DNA of 64,000 nucleotides from Clostridium yunnanense (GCF_016595795.1 NZ_JAENHN010000048.1:186001-250000); one strand, 5' to 3'. Positions 8,818-18,145 are shown, numbered from the stretch's first letter. Made by a program: numbers and translations. The notes: a model not told the origin generated them from the sequence alone.

Positions 8818-8858
8818 TGAAATTATAATCTATTATATCATTATTTTAAGGAGTAGAC

Positions 8859-9668
8859 ATGAAACCAAAACTTTCCTCCAAACTTTATGACATAATAATA
8901 TACGGATTGATAGTAATACTATTGCTAATTGTATTTTATGATTTCTATCATATAGCGAACAAGGACAAGACCAATTCAGTTCCCCATAACAGTATTAGTG
9001 TATCACCAATAACAGGTGAACGGATTGCAGAGGTTGGGTCATCAAATTCAGTGATTGGTATTAAGTATTCTCCCGTAAAAATAAAAGATCTAACTAATGT
9101 AACAATAAGTGATATAGTCTATGAAACCTTCAATAAGGAAAGCAATTATATAGAATATTGGGCAGTTTTTTATAATAAGAAGATTGAGAGAAATGATTCT
9201 ATAGATGTGATTAAAAATCTAACACTAAAAGACATACCACATTTCAATTTTATGGACAAGGTAGACTTGTATAAACTTAATTTTAAATCAAATTGCGACA
9301 CTGTTTTTGTTGAGTATAAACCAGGCGTTTCCTCTAGTTTTACATATAATGGAGAAAACTATGTTCATTATAATGGTCCTATAACAGAAAAAAATGTTGT
9401 TACAAACAAAGAACTTTCTTTTACAAATTTAGTCATTCAATACGTAGATGAAAAAAATATAAACCACGAAGATATATTTTCTCATAAAGGCGAAGGCGAC
9501 GGATTCTTGTTTACAGGTGGGAAGGTTCAAAAATTATTTTGGAGAGATAACAACTTTTTCTTAAGCGATGGAGTTACTCCATTAACATTAATTCGTGGAA
9601 ATACCTATTGGGTAGTCACTGATAGCTCAACAAACATAATAACATCAAAATACCTCGTAAAAAAATAG
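8859..9668 (+). CDS. DUF3048 (YerB-like) membrane-anchored extracytoplasmic protein
   Basis: A 269-residue protein with an N-terminal anchor helix (residues 10-28) and no lipobox cysteine. The N-terminal third carries SPITGERIAEVG and a VYETF segment, and the C-terminal third carries YNGENYVHYNGP, GEGDGFLFTGGKVQKLFW and RGNTYWVVT, all resembling the two halves of YerB-type DUF3048 proteins. It is shorter and more diverged than YerB. YerB relatives sit outside the membrane; their function is unknown. AAGGAG precedes ATG. The gene is monocistronic, with a palindrome in its promoter region. Confidence 0.65.
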   Translation: MKPKLSSKLYDIIIYGLIVILLLIVFYDFYHIANKDKTNSVPHNSISVSPITGERIAEVGSSNSVIGIKYSPVKIKDLTNVTISDIVYETFNKESNYIEYWAVFYNKKIERNDSIDVIKNLTLKDIPHFNFMDKVDLYKLNFKSNCDTVFVEYKPGVSSSFTYNGENYVHYNGPITEKNVVTNKELSFTNLVIQYVDEKNINHEDIFSHKGEGDGFLFTGGKVQKLFWRDNNFFLSDGVTPLTLIRGNTYWVVTDSSTNIITSKYLVKK

Positions 9669-9733
9669 TTCTATCTTAGAAGAAATTGTAGTATGTACAA
9701 AGCTTATGTATAACACATCATCCTAAATAATAT

Positions 9734-9787
9734 AAAAAGAGACTGTTTCAGAGTTTTTTAGATACTAATCACTTTGAAACAATCTCT
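9734..9787. terminator. Terminator between the DUF3048-like gene and cwlD
   Basis: A 15-bp stem with one mismatch (GAGACTGTTTCAGAG with CTTTGAAACAATCTC). On the minus strand it ends in TTTTTATA, so it serves mainly cwlD, and it can also stop the plus-strand gene. Confidence 0.7.
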
Positions 9788-9826
9788 ATATATTTGTACG
9801 ATAACATTATTTCCTAGGAAATTTGA

Positions 9827-10522
9827 TTATTCAACACCATTTTTAGACTGAAAGTACTTATCTATTCCGCTGCTAATTGCCTCAGCTAATTTTTTTTGAT
9901 GGTCTTCTGTTTTTAATAACTGTTCTTCATTTGGATTAGACAAAAAACCACATTCAACTATAACACTTGGTATACCTAAGTTATCTCTTAGTATTTTATA
10001 TTGATCTCCGGCCGCTTTGGCTATTCTCTTATTATCTTTATCTACTGTCTCAACTAGCGAACTTTGAATTATATCACCTAGCTTTTTACTTTCCTCATTG
10101 CTTGCGTGCCATACCTGTGCTCCATAGTATTTACTTTGAGGAAACATATTCTGATGTATGCTTATGAATATATCGCACTTCGTACTTTCTTTCAATTTAA
10201 CTCTATTAGTTAAATCTTCTACTTTTTTTGATCTCACTGAATTTCCTTTTTCATATAACCCACTGTCGTCTTCTCTTGTCATATATACCTTATAATTTTT
10301 CTTCTCTAAATAATCCTTAAGCTTTAAGGATATAGATAGGTTAATATCTTTTTCTATAGTCCCATTCTTTGATTTAGCACCGCCATCAATTCCACCATGT
10401 CCTGCATCTATTAATACTATTTTTTGTGTTTGTTTCGATTTGTCTTCTACTGCATTAACAATTACAGTATTAGTTAAAAATACAATTATGCAAACAAATA
10501 ATACAGCTATACGCTTTCTCAT
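9827..10522 (-). CDS. cwlD: N-acetylmuramoyl-L-alanine amidase CwlD
   Basis: An Amidase_3 zinc hydrolase needed to make muramic-delta-lactam in spore cortex. From ATG at 10522 (5 nt after GGAGG; an in-frame ATG four codons earlier overlaps the binding site) it has a signal peptide at about 1-24. Then come zinc ligands His42 (DAGHGG), Glu57 (IEKDINL) and His123 (SIHQNM), and the catalytic Glu190 (IVECGFLSN). The location directly downstream of rplM-rpsI matches that of cwlD in Bacillus, which supports the specific name. A terminator separates it from rpsI, so it should have its own sporulation promoter, which I could not identify. Confidence 0.88.
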   Translation of the reverse strand: MRKRIAVLFVCIIVFLTNTVIVNAVEDKSKQTQKIVLIDAGHGGIDGGAKSKNGTIEKDINLSISLKLKDYLEKKNYKVYMTREDDSGLYEKGNSVRSKKVEDLTNRVKLKESTKCDIFISIHQNMFPQSKYYGAQVWHASNEESKKLGDIIQSSLVETVDKDNKRIAKAAGDQYKILRDNLGIPSVIVECGFLSNPNEEQLLKTEDHQKKLAEAISSGIDKYFQSKNGVE

Positions 10523-10635
10523 AATTACCTCCATAAATACGATATATCTATAGTATTTTTTGCAGCTTTTATAGATTTATTCATTATATTAAAAGAATAT
10601 CAATAGACATACCTGCCAATCATAATTTTGCGTAT

Positions 10636-10665
10636 AAAAAAAAAGAGGAATGCTCCTCTTTTTTT
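10636..10665 (-). terminator. Terminator of the rplM-rpsI operon
   Basis: AAAAGAGGA-gcat-TCCTCTTTT-type hairpin with a long T run just after the rpsI stop on the minus strand. Confidence 0.88.
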
Positions 10666-10671
10666 GAAATA

Positions 10672-11064
10672 CTATCTCTTTGAGAACTGTGGTGATCTTC
10701 TAGCTTTCTTAAGACCGTATTTCTTTCTTTCCTTCATTCTTGGATCTCTTGTTAAGAATCCTGCCTTCTTTATTTCTGGCTTAACTGCTTCATCAGATTT
10801 AACTAGAGCTCTTGAAATACCATGTCTTATAGCTCCTGCTTGACCTGTAAGTCCACCACCATGTACATTAACTATAACATCAAATTTATCTTTAGTTCCA
10901 GTTAATACTAATGGTTGATTAACTATAACTCTTAAAGTTTCTAAACCAAAATATGTTTCTATATCTTTGCTGTTGATTACTACCTTACCTTCACCTGCAA
11001 CAAGTCTAACTCTTGCAACTGATTTCTTTCTTCTTCCAGTAGCCATGTATTGAACCTTTGCCAT
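10672..11064 (-). CDS. rpsI: 30S ribosomal protein S9 (uS9)
   Basis: Small-subunit protein whose basic C-terminal tail reaches the P-site tRNA. The 130 residues show the family N-terminus ([16 protein letters not shown]), the [15 protein letters not shown] core and the invariant tail ending in [12 protein letters not shown] is 7 nt after GGAGG. It follows rplM by 26 nt in a two-gene operon that ends at the terminator at 10636-10665. Confidence 0.98.
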   Translation of the reverse strand: MAKVQYMATGRRKKSVARVRLVAGEGKVVINSKDIETYFGLETLRVIVNQPLVLTGTKDKFDVIVNVHGGGLTGQAGAIRHGISRALVKSDEAVKPEIKKAGFLTRDPRMKERKKYGLKKARRSPQFSKR

Positions 11065-11090
11065 TTCTAATCCTCCTCCCGAGCGTCAAA

Positions 11091-11525
11091 TTAGTACTTT
11101 AATTCAAGTACTTCTGGATTTTGAGCTGCATGGTTATGTTCTGCACCTCTAAAAACTTTTAGCTTTGTAAGCATTTTTCTTCCTAAAACTCCTTTTGGAA
11201 GCATTCTTCTTACAGCTTCTTCAAATGCAAATTCAGGTTTCTTATCTAAAACTTCTCTATATGGAGTTTCTTTTAATCCACCTGGATAAAGACTGTGCTT
11301 TCTTAAAAACTTTTGATCTAATTTCTTTCCAGTTAAAAGAACCTTTTCTGCATTTATAATTATTACAAAATCTCCGCAATCAACATTTGGAGTAAATGTT
11401 GGCTTATTCTTACCTCTTAATATTGAAGCAACTTGGCTAGCAACTCTTCCTAGTGGCTTTCCAGCAGCATCAACGACATACCATTTTCTTTCAACTTCAT
11501 TAGCTTTCGCATTGTATGATTTCAT
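11091..11525 (-). CDS. rplM: 50S ribosomal protein L13 (uL13)
   Basis: Early-assembling large-subunit protein. I start it at the ATG at 11525, preceded by GGGAGGG at 6 nt, giving 144 residues beginning [20 protein letters not shown]; the frame extends 14 codons upstream, but those codons lie in the leader. Conserved [17 protein letters not shown] and the C-terminal [11 protein letters not shown] are present. A strong promoter and a structured leader precede it, fitting autoregulation by L13. Confidence 0.98.
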   Translation of the reverse strand: MKSYNAKANEVERKWYVVDAAGKPLGRVASQVASILRGKNKPTFTPNVDCGDFVIIINAEKVLLTGKKLDQKFLRKHSLYPGGLKETPYREVLDKKPEFAFEEAVRRMLPKGVLGRKMLTKLKVFRGAEHNHAAQNPEVLELKY

Positions 11526-11630
11526 CGTTTTCCCTCCCTGAACTTTCTTTAAAGCTTGCTTACGCATATAGTCAAATCTATAATGTCAAGATCCATGCTA
11601 AGTGGATCTTATACACGTATCTCACGAACA
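11526..11630 (-). ncRNA. Putative L13 leader RNA (rplM 5' UTR)
   Basis: About 105 nt between the predicted start of transcription and rplM. It can form a strong hairpin, AAGATCCA-cttagca-TGGATCTT (11589-11612), with further pairing possible around it. L13 leader autoregulatory RNAs are known upstream of rplM in Firmicutes; I assign this by position and structure, not by alignment. Confidence 0.55.
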
Positions 11631-11636
11631 TAGACT

Positions 11637-11665
11637 ATTATAATACACGCTTACGGGCGTGTCAA
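11637..11665 (-). promoter_or_regulatory. Consensus sigma-A promoter of rplM-rpsI
   Basis: Exact TTGACA (11660-11665) and TATAAT (11637-11642) with a 17-bp spacer. The spacer holds the inverted repeat ACACGC/GCGTGT, which may also act as a weak end signal for truA. Confidence 0.9.
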
Positions 11666-11682
11666 TAAATTTTATCAATAAT

Positions 11683-12417
11683 TTAGTAAAAAACTTTTTC
11701 TAAACATAATCCACAAGCTGGCGCAGGTTTTCCAGCTTGCTGTCTTATTCCATCTAATATAATTTTCTTTACATCACTAGGCTCAATCTTATGTATGCCA
11801 ACCATTATTAAGGTACCTACCATTATTCTAACCATATTATATAAAAAACCATTACCAGCTACATAAAATTTAATAATATCATCATTTACTTCAATGTCTA
11901 GCTTAGTTATTGTTCTAACACTGGTCTTTACTGATCCACCTTTATTTTGAAAAGCCTTAAAATCATGAGTTCCCAAAAAATATTGAGCTGCTAATCTTAT
12001 TGCTTCTATATCTAGTTTTTTTTCATAATTGTAAAAAAAGTTTTTCCCTATAACAGTCGGTATTTCATTGTTCCTTATCGTATAACTATACATTTTTCCC
12101 TTTGATGAATATCTAGCATGAAAATCCAGCGAAACTTCCTCGGACGATACAACTAGGATATCATCCGGTAGCTTCGTATTAAGTGCATACTTAAACCTCT
12201 CAGCAGGTATACTACTGTCAGTCTTAAAGTTTACCACATAACCTCTTGCATGCACTCCAGAATCAGTTCTAGAGCTTCCTAGGGTCTCTACTTCTTCTTT
12301 AGTTAGAGTTCTTATTGCCTTATCTAACTTATCTTGTATAGTCAGTCCATGTTTCTGTTTTTGCCATCCATTATAACCAGTTCCATCATACTCTAAAACA
12401 AGTTTAATATTTCTCAA
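11683..12417 (-). CDS. truA: tRNA pseudouridine(38-40) synthase TruA
   Basis: Converts U38-U40 of the anticodon arm to pseudouridine. The catalytic aspartate is in SSRTDSGVHARG (Asp52), and the EYDGTGYNGWQ start motif is present. I prefer the TTG at 12417 as start because the AGGTGA binding site lies 5-8 nt before it and because the family begins MRNIKL; a GTG three codons earlier sits inside that site. It is last in the ecfA1-ecfA2-ecfT-truA operon, the usual order in Firmicutes. Confidence 0.94.
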   Translation of the reverse strand: MRNIKLVLEYDGTGYNGWQKQKHGLTIQDKLDKAIRTLTKEEVETLGSSRTDSGVHARGYVVNFKTDSSIPAERFKYALNTKLPDDILVVSSEEVSLDFHARYSSKGKMYSYTIRNNEIPTVIGKNFFYNYEKKLDIEAIRLAAQYFLGTHDFKAFQNKGGSVKTSVRTITKLDIEVNDDIIKFYVAGNGFLYNMVRIMVGTLIMVGIHKIEPSDVKKIILDGIRQQAGKPAPACGLCLEKVFY

Positions 12418-12430
12418 ACAAATCACCTAA

Positions 12431-13243
12431 TCATCTTATTCCAAATCTAACGTAAAAACTTATTACCAGTAAAGCCAATATTATGGCATATGCTACAACA
12501 TCCCTAGCTTCATACTTTAACTGCTTCATTCTTGTTCTTCCTTCTCCACCTCTATAGCATCTAGCTTCCATAGCCATAGCAAGCTCATCAGCTCTTCTAA
12601 ATGAACTTATGAATAGTGGAACTAATAAAGGAATCAAACTCTTTGATTTCTGTATTACATTACCTGATTCAAAATCTGCTCCTCTAGCTTGCTGAGCTTT
12701 CATTATCTTATCAGTTTCATCCATTAAAGTTGGTATAAATCTCAATGCTATAGTCATCATCATTGCAAGCTCATGTGCTGGAACCCCTATTTTCTTAAAT
12801 GGATTAAGAAGATTCTCAATTCCATCAGTTAACTCTATTGGAGATGTAGTTAGTGTTAATAGAGATGTTCCTAAAATTAAGAATATAAGTCTAAGAGTCA
12901 TAAACACTGCAGTATCTATTCCCTCTTTATATACTTTAAGGAAGTTCCAAGCAAAAAGTAAATTTTCTGATTTACCTTGTATCATAAAGATATTTAATGC
13001 AGCAGTTATCAAAATAAGTACAAAAACAGGTTTCAAACCTTTATACAAAAATCTTACATGAACTTGTGAAAATATTATTGACGCACATAAGAAAGCTGTA
13101 ACAAAAATATATCCAACATATTTATTCATAATAAAAAGAGAAACTATAAAAAGCATGGATATCAATATTTTAGTTCTTGGATCTAACTTATGTATGAACG
13201 AATCACCAGGTATATACTGGCCTATTGTAATTTCTTTTAGCAT
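12431..13243 (-). CDS. ecfT: Energy-coupling factor transporter transmembrane protein EcfT
   Basis: Membrane scaffold of the group II ECF importer; it couples the two ATPases to interchangeable vitamin-binding S proteins. The 270 residues have about five to six membrane segments, the family start GQYIPGDSFIHKLDPRTK, and the two short cytoplasmic Ala-Arg-Gly/Ala-Arg-Cys motifs, KAQQARGADF and AMEARCYRGG, that contact the ATPases. It lies 20 nt after ecfA2 and 13 nt before truA. No S component is in this window, as expected for a shared module. Confidence 0.95.
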   Translation of the reverse strand: MLKEITIGQYIPGDSFIHKLDPRTKILISMLFIVSLFIMNKYVGYIFVTAFLCASIIFSQVHVRFLYKGLKPVFVLILITAALNIFMIQGKSENLLFAWNFLKVYKEGIDTAVFMTLRLIFLILGTSLLTLTTSPIELTDGIENLLNPFKKIGVPAHELAMMMTIALRFIPTLMDETDKIMKAQQARGADFESGNVIQKSKSLIPLLVPLFISSFRRADELAMAMEARCYRGGEGRTRMKQLKYEARDVVAYAIILALLVISFYVRFGIR

Positions 13244-13263
13244 AATATCCCTAATCTCCCTTC

Positions 13264-14121
13264 CTACTTATTATTCTTTATATATTGTAATAACTCTTGT
13301 TTAGCTTGTTCTACTGTAAATACACTACTACTTATATTAAATCCTCTATTTCTTAATTCTCTAACTAAGTAAGTTACCTGTGGTGCAGCTAATCCTACTT
13401 CTTCTAATACGTCTATTTTATTAAATATTTCGGAAGGAATACCATCTAGTATAGATTTACCTTTATTCATTACTATTACTCTGTCAGCCAGTTTTGCAAC
13501 ATCTTCCATGCTATGGCTTACCAGTATTATAGTCATATTATATTCCTTATGTAGTATGTTTATCTGCTCTAGTATCTCATCTCTGCCCTTAGGATCTAAT
13601 CCAGCAGTAGGTTCATCTAATATTAATATTTTAGGCTCCATAGCCACAACTCCAGCTATAGCAACTCTTCTTTTTTGGCCTCCACTTAGTTCAAATGGTG
13701 ATTTATCCTTATACATCTCATAATCTAAACCAACCATTTTCATGGCTCTCTTAGTTCTTTTATCTATCTCATCATCTGATAGGCCTAAATTTCTTGGTCC
13801 AAACTGTATATCCTTCTCTATAGTCTCTTCAAAAAGCTGATATTCTGGATACTGGAACACAAGTCCTATTTTTTTTCTTATATCTGATAACTTTACACCT
13901 TTTTTAGTTATATCTATATCATCAACAATTATTTTCCCGCTAGTTGGTTTCAATAATCCATTTAGATGCTGAATAAGCGTTGATTTACCTGATCCCGTAT
14001 GACCTATAAGTGCTACAAACTGTCCATCCATTATCTCTAATGATACATCATCTAATGCTTTTTTTTCAAAAGGTGATTTTGGCATATATATATGAGTTAA
14101 GTTTTCTATTTTAATTGACAT
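13264..14121 (-). CDS. ecfA2: Energy-coupling factor transporter ATPase EcfA2
   Basis: Second ATPase of the shared ECF vitamin/metal importer. Walker A GHTGSGKS is at 40-47, the Q-loop reads [10 protein letters not shown], the signature is LSGGQKRR and Walker B is [13 protein letters not shown]. The C-terminal extension LLQYIKNNK is of the type seen in EcfA dimers. The start overlaps the end of ecfA1 by 16 nt, so translation is coupled. The A1/A2 assignment follows the conserved operon order. Confidence 0.95.
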   Translation of the reverse strand: MSIKIENLTHIYMPKSPFEKKALDDVSLEIMDGQFVALIGHTGSGKSTLIQHLNGLLKPTSGKIIVDDIDITKKGVKLSDIRKKIGLVFQYPEYQLFEETIEKDIQFGPRNLGLSDDEIDKRTKRAMKMVGLDYEMYKDKSPFELSGGQKRRVAIAGVVAMEPKILILDEPTAGLDPKGRDEILEQINILHKEYNMTIILVSHSMEDVAKLADRVIVMNKGKSILDGIPSEIFNKIDVLEEVGLAAPQVTYLVRELRNRGFNISSSVFTVEQAKQELLQYIKNNK

Positions 14122-14951
14122 AATGCATCCACCATCTCATCTACATTTAATATTTTAGTGCCTATATTTATTCCTGATTTTTGAAGCTCATAAGCTAGTT
14201 CCGTAACTTGAGGAACATCCAATCCTATCTTCTTCATAGTTTCAACTTGAGAAAATACCTCTCTTGGAACACCTTCCATCATTACCTTACCTTGATCCAT
14301 AACTATTATTCTATCAGCTTCAGCAGCTTCATCCATATAATGAGTTATTAGAATTATAGTTATTCCATAATTCTTATTAACATCTTTTATAGTACTTATA
14401 ACCTCTTTTCTACCTATAGGGTCTAGCATAGCGGTAGGTTCATCTAATATTATGCATTGTGGCCTCATGGCCAGAATACCAGCTATAGCAATTCTTTGTT
14501 TTTGTCCTCCTGATAAGAGATGAGGCGCATGCTTCCTATATTCATACATTTCAACCTTCTTTAAGCTGTCATCAACTCTTCTTCTTATTTCTGAAGGTTC
14601 TATCCCCAAATTTTCAGGTCCAAAAGCTACATCTTCTTCTACAATAGTAGCTACCATTTGATTATCTGGATTCTGAAACACCATTCCTGCTCTTTTTCTT
14701 ACTTCCCAAGTATTATTTACATCAGATGTGTCAATTCCATCTACATACACTTTTCCTCCACTAGGAAGAAGTAATGCATTTATATGTTTGGCAATGGTAG
14801 ATTTTCCCGAGCCATTATGGCCAAGCACAACTAAGAATTCACCTTTTTTTACACTTAAGTTAACACCATTAATAGCGTACTTTTCTTCCCCATTTTCACT
14901 ATTTACATATTTAAAAGTGAGATCTGTACATTCAACCATCTTATCACTCAT
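14106..14951 (-). CDS. ecfA1: Energy-coupling factor transporter ATPase EcfA1
   Basis: First ATPase of the ECF importer. It carries Walker [29 protein letters not shown] (the Q-loop and EcfA1-type ENLG region), signature LSGGQKQR and Walker [15 protein letters not shown] start it at the ATG at 14951, 7 nt after GGAGG, giving 281 residues beginning [15 protein letters not shown]; ten codons upstream of it are probably untranslated. Its own promoter and a structured leader at 14981-15045 precede it, so the ecf operon can be expressed apart from the ribosomal genes upstream. Confidence 0.95.
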   Translation of the reverse strand: MSDKMVECTDLTFKYVNSENGEEKYAINGVNLSVKKGEFLVVLGHNGSGKSTIAKHINALLLPSGGKVYVDGIDTSDVNNTWEVRKRAGMVFQNPDNQMVATIVEEDVAFGPENLGIEPSEIRRRVDDSLKKVEMYEYRKHAPHLLSGGQKQRIAIAGILAMRPQCIILDEPTAMLDPIGRKEVISTIKDVNKNYGITIILITHYMDEAAEADRIIVMDQGKVMMEGVPREVFSQVETMKKIGLDVPQVTELAYELQKSGINIGTKILNVDEMVDALCQLK

Positions 14952-14980
14952 TGAAATTCCTCCATAATTAATTCTAATCA

Positions 14981-15020
14981 CATTATAAAGCTTACTAATA
15001 GCTGAATAAGTTTTATAATG
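14981..15020 (-). other. Long hairpin in the ecfA1 leader
   Basis: CATTATAAAGCTTA (14981-14994) pairs with TAAGTTTTATAATG (15007-15020), 14 bp with one G-U, around a 12-nt loop, ending about 20 nt upstream of the ecfA1 binding site. No T tract follows, so it is not a simple terminator. Confidence 0.6.
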
Positions 15021-15022
15021 TG

Positions 15023-15045
15023 GACAATATCTATTGTCTATTATA
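15023..15045 (-). promoter_or_regulatory. ecfA1 promoter -10 with perfect 16-bp dyad
   Basis: TATAAT on the minus strand (15040-15045) is followed at once by GACAATA-TC-TATTGTC (15023-15038), a perfect inverted repeat over the expected start of transcription. The -35 is weak. This looks like an operator for an unknown repressor. Confidence 0.55.
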
Positions 15046-15107
15046 CTTTATAAAAGAGTAGTTTTCTATACTGTTTACACATGAATATACATCTAAATAA
15101 AATTATA

Positions 15108-15142
15108 TGTTAAAATGGGGACTAAGCCGTAACTTAATCCCC
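15108..15142 (-). terminator. Terminator after rplQ
   Basis: GGGGATTAAG-ttacgg-CTTAGTCCCC on the minus strand followed by ATTTTAA, directly after the rplQ stop. It closes the alpha operon. Confidence 0.78.
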
Positions 15143-15148
15143 AGTAAA

Positions 15149-15490
15149 TTATACTAATTCAAGTATAACTATTTCAGCTCCGTCGCCTCTTCTTGGGCCA
15201 ACTTTATACATTCTTGTATAACCACCGTTTCTCTCAGTGTATTTTGGAGCAACATTTTCAAATAAGTTCTTCACTACTGCTTCTTCAGTAACAAAAGACA
15301 AAACCTGTCTTCTTGCATGAAGATCTCCTCTTTTTGCAAGAGTGATCATTTTTTCTGCAAGACTTCTAGCTTCTTTAGCTCTTGTTTCAGTTGTTTCTAT
15401 TTTACCATGCTTTAAGAAGCTTGTAACAAGGTTTCTTAGCATAGCTTTTCTCTGATCAGTAGGACGACCTAACTTACGATATCCTGCCAT
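15149..15490 (-). CDS. rplQ: 50S ribosomal protein L17 (bL17)
   Basis: Large-subunit protein near the exit tunnel. At 113 residues it shows the family start [20 protein letters not shown] and the C-terminal [18 protein letters not shown]. It is the last gene of the alpha operon, 16 nt after rpoA, and is followed by a terminator. ATG is preceded by GGAGG. Confidence 0.98.
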   Translation of the reverse strand: MAGYRKLGRPTDQRKAMLRNLVTSFLKHGKIETTETRAKEARSLAEKMITLAKRGDLHARRQVLSFVTEEAVVKNLFENVAPKYTERNGGYTRMYKVGPRRGDGAEIVILELV

Positions 15491-15506
15491 AGCTTTACCT
15501 CCTTAC

Positions 15507-16454
15507 CTACTCGTCATTTAATCTAAGACCTAAACCCAATTCTTTAAGCTTTCTTTCAACTTCTTCAAGGGACTTCTTACCAAGGTTTCTTACCTTCATC
15601 ATATCATCCATTGATCTTTGAGCAAGCTCTTGAACAGTGTTTATACCAGCTCTCTTTAAACAGTTATATGATCTAACTGATAAATCAAGCTCCTCTATAG
15701 TCATTTCAAGTACTTTTTCTTTATTATCTTCTTCTTTTTCGATCATTATTTCAACATCATTAGTGTTGTCTGTAAGAGTCATAAATAATTTGAAGTGCTC
15801 TATAAGAATCTTTGCAGATAAGCTTATAGCTTCCTCAATCTTTATTGTTCCATTAGTCCAAACTTCTAAAGTTAATTTATCATAATCTGTGATTTGGCCA
15901 ACTCTAGTATTTTCAACTGTGAAATTAACTCTTTTTACAGGGGTATATATTGAGTCCATTGCAATAGAACCTATTGGAAGATTGTCGCTCTTATTTTTAT
16001 TTTGGGAAACATACCCTCTTCCTCTATTAACGGTAATTTCCACATACAACTTAGCATTTTCATCTAAAGTTGCAATATGTAAATCTTCGCTAACAACTTC
16101 TACATCACCATCAGTCTTTATATCAGCACCTGTAACTACTCCAGGTCCTTTTGCATCAATATATATAGTCTTTGGGCCATCTCCAGTCATTCTAAGAGCT
16201 AAGGATTTCATATTAAGAATTAATTCTGTAACATCTTCCTTTACACCAGTTACTGTAGAAAACTCATGAACTACACCATCAATTTTTACTGATGTTGGTG
16301 CAGCTCCTGGTAAAGAAGAAAGTAATATTCTTCTTAATGCATTACCAAGAGTTGTTCCATAACCTCTTTCTAGCGGTTCAATAACAAATTTACCATAAGT
16401 ACCGTCATCGCTAGATTCAACACATTCGATTATTGGCTTTTCTATTTCTAACAT
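15507..16454 (-). CDS. rpoA: DNA-directed RNA polymerase subunit alpha
   Basis: Scaffold for polymerase assembly (N-terminal domain, about 1-228) and contact for activators and UP elements (C-terminal helix-hairpin domain, about 245-312, with [19 protein letters not shown] and [12 protein letters not shown]). The assembly motif [20 protein letters not shown] is near residue 35. I use the ATG at 16454, 7 nt after GGAGGG, giving 315 residues; a TTG two codons earlier is less likely. It sits between rpsD and rplQ as in all Firmicutes. Confidence 0.98.
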   Translation of the reverse strand: MLEIEKPIIECVESSDDGTYGKFVIEPLERGYGTTLGNALRRILLSSLPGAAPTSVKIDGVVHEFSTVTGVKEDVTELILNMKSLALRMTGDGPKTIYIDAKGPGVVTGADIKTDGDVEVVSEDLHIATLDENAKLYVEITVNRGRGYVSQNKNKSDNLPIGSIAMDSIYTPVKRVNFTVENTRVGQITDYDKLTLEVWTNGTIKIEEAISLSAKILIEHFKLFMTLTDNTNDVEIMIEKEEDNKEKVLEMTIEELDLSVRSYNCLKRAGINTVQELAQRSMDDMMKVRNLGKKSLEEVERKLKELGLGLRLNDE

Positions 16455-16549
16455 TAACAAACCCTCCTTTTATATAAAATGGCAACCTTATTGTGAGGGC
16501 AACTGATCCTATATCTGCAAAGATTAAAAAACCTATACAAATATTACTG

Positions 16550-17170
16550 TTACTTGCTGTATAGTTCGACGATCAGTGTTTCATTAACTGGAACATCGAT
16601 GTCCTCTCTTGCAGGCTCAGCTACAACTTTTCCTTCAAAGTTGTCAGGGTTTCCTGTTAACCATTTTGGTAATGGCTTTGGATTTTCAGCAAAAACTTTG
16701 AACTTCTCAGAAGCTCTGCTTTTTTCTGATACAGTTACAACGTCATTTACTGATAACTTGTATGATGCAATGTCAACCTTCTTACCATTTACTAAGAAAT
16801 GACCATGGTTAACTAATTGTCTAGCTTCTACTCTTGATGCGCCGTATCCTAATCTGAATGCAACATTATCAAGTCTTAATTCAAGAAGTCTTAATAGGTT
16901 TTCACCTGAAATTCCTCTTAATTTTTCAGCTCTTTTATAATATGTTGAGAATTGGCTTTCAAGAACACCATATATTCTCTTTGCTTTTTGCTTTTCTCTT
17001 AATTGTACGCCATAGTTAGAAAGTTTTTTCTTGCTTGCTCCATGCTGTCCTGGTGCATAACTTCTTCTAACAAATGCGCATTTGTCTGTATAGCATCTAT
17101 CCCCTTTAAGGAATAGTTTCATACCTTCTCTTCTACATAATCTGCATGTAGCTCCAGTATATCTTGCCAT
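16550..17170 (-). CDS. rpsD: 30S ribosomal protein S4 (uS4), zinc-binding form
   Basis: Primary binder of the 16S rRNA 5' domain and the usual autoregulator of its own operon. The 206 residues carry a four-cysteine zinc knuckle at Cys9, Cys12, Cys26 and Cys31, found in many Clostridia, and an S4 RNA-binding domain ([20 protein letters not shown] and [14 protein letters not shown]). It follows rpsK in the alpha operon. The leader at 18043-18110 is a candidate target for S4 control. Confidence 0.98.
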   Translation of the reverse strand: MARYTGATCRLCRREGMKLFLKGDRCYTDKCAFVRRSYAPGQHGASKKKLSNYGVQLREKQKAKRIYGVLESQFSTYYKRAEKLRGISGENLLRLLELRLDNVAFRLGYGASRVEARQLVNHGHFLVNGKKVDIASYKLSVNDVVTVSEKSRASEKFKVFAENPKPLPKWLTGNPDNFEGKVVAEPAREDIDVPVNETLIVELYSK

Positions 17171-17195
17171 TAATTACACCTCCTAATTACGTAAA

Positions 17196-17591
17196 CTATA
17201 CTCTTCTTCTTTTTGGTGGTCTACATCCGTTGTGTGGTATTGGAGTAACATCTTTTATTAATGTAACTTCAAGACCTGCTGCTTGTAAAGATCTAATTGC
17301 TGCTTCTCTACCAGCTCCTGGACCTTTAACATAAACTTCAACACTCTTTAAACCATGTTCCATTGCTGCCTTTGCAGCAGTTTCTGCTGCCATTTGAGCT
17401 GCATATGGAGTGCTCTTTCTTGAGCCTCTAAAACCTAATCCACCTGCACTTGCCCATGATAATGCATTACCTTGAACATCAGTTAAAGTAACAATAGAGT
17501 TATTGAAAGTTGACTTGATGTGTGCAGCACCATGTTCAACATTCTTTCTCTCTTTTCTTCTTCTTGTCTTCTTAACCTTTTGAGCTGCCAT
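17196..17591 (-). CDS. rpsK: 30S ribosomal protein S11 (uS11)
   Basis: Platform protein of the small subunit. The 131 residues contain the conserved [16 protein letters not shown]-type segment (here [10 protein letters not shown]), [30 protein letters not shown] and the C-terminal [18 protein letters not shown] is preceded by GAGGAGGG. Second gene of the alpha operon. Confidence 0.98.
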   Translation of the reverse strand: MAAQKVKKTRRRKERKNVEHGAAHIKSTFNNSIVTLTDVQGNALSWASAGGLGFRGSRKSTPYAAQMAAETAAKAAMEHGLKSVEVYVKGPGAGREAAIRSLQAAGLEVTLIKDVTPIPHNGCRPPKRRRV

Positions 17592-17606
17592 TGTCTTCCC
17601 TCCTCA

Positions 17607-17975
17607 CTATTTCTTCTTGTTAGCTATAGTCTTCTTAGGACCTTTTCTTGTTCTAGCATTAGTCTTAGTCTTTTGACCTCTTACTGGAAGACCTCTTCTG
17701 TGTCTAATTCCTCTGTAAGAACCAATTTCAACTAATCTCTTTATGTTTAACGCAATGTCTCTTCTTAGATCACCTTCAACATTTAAGTTCTTGTTGATGT
17801 AATCTCTTACTGCGTTTACTTCTTCTTCAGTAAGATCCTTAACTCTTGTATCAGGATTTACTCCTGTTGCTTCAAGAATTTTGTGTGAAGTAGGTAGTCC
17901 TATTCCATATATATAAGTTAGACCTATTTCAACTCTTTTTTCTCTTGGTAGGTCAACACCTGCTATTCTTGCCAT
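17607..17975 (-). CDS. rpsM: 30S ribosomal protein S13 (uS13)
   Basis: Head protein that bridges to L5 in the large subunit. The 122 residues show [33 protein letters not shown] and the basic tail [20 protein letters not shown]. It is the first gene of the alpha operon proper: a separate promoter and a structured leader lie in the 220-bp gap before it. AGGAGGTG precedes ATG. Confidence 0.98.
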   Translation of the reverse strand: MARIAGVDLPREKRVEIGLTYIYGIGLPTSHKILEATGVNPDTRVKDLTEEEVNAVRDYINKNLNVEGDLRRDIALNIKRLVEIGSYRGIRHRRGLPVRGQKTKTNARTRKGPKKTIANKKK

Positions 17976-18042
17976 TAAAAGTTACACCTCCTGGTAATTG
18001 AAATGCGTTTACTAAAGTTTTTAATTCATATTTTATATAAAA

Positions 18043-18089
18043 AATTTTAGGTCTATAGGTAACGCCTATAGTCAGCCGCACCTAAAATT
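18043..18089 (-). ncRNA. Structured leader of the alpha operon with terminator-like hairpin
   Basis: On the minus strand an outer stem (AATTTTAGGT with ACCTAAAATT) encloses an inner perfect stem (CTATAGG-cgtta-CCTATAG) with an unpaired GCGGCTGA bulge, and is followed by TTTTATAT. It lies between the promoter at 18117-18145 and rpsM. The shape suits transcription attenuation or ribosomal-protein binding (S4 and S13 are candidates). I cannot match it to a named family from memory. Confidence 0.55.
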
Positions 18090-18116
18090 CATTAGCATTA
18101 AGAAAATACCTATATA

Positions 18117-18145
18117 ATCTTATTTTAGTTTTAGCAAAAAGTCAA
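18117..18145 (-). promoter_or_regulatory. Internal promoter before rpsM
   Basis: TTGACT (18140-18145) and TAAGAT (18117-18122) with 17-bp spacing on the minus strand, after rpmJ and before the leader hairpin. Confidence 0.6.

Noticed and set aside
10523-10600. Sigma-G-like promoter (TGAATA ... AATACTA) before cwlD
   Set aside because: The spacing is about 20 bp rather than 17-18 and the -10 match is partial, so I did not list it.
15889-16269. 126-codon plus-strand frame opposite rpoA
   Set aside because: Antisense shadow of rpoA with no binding site or recognisable domain.
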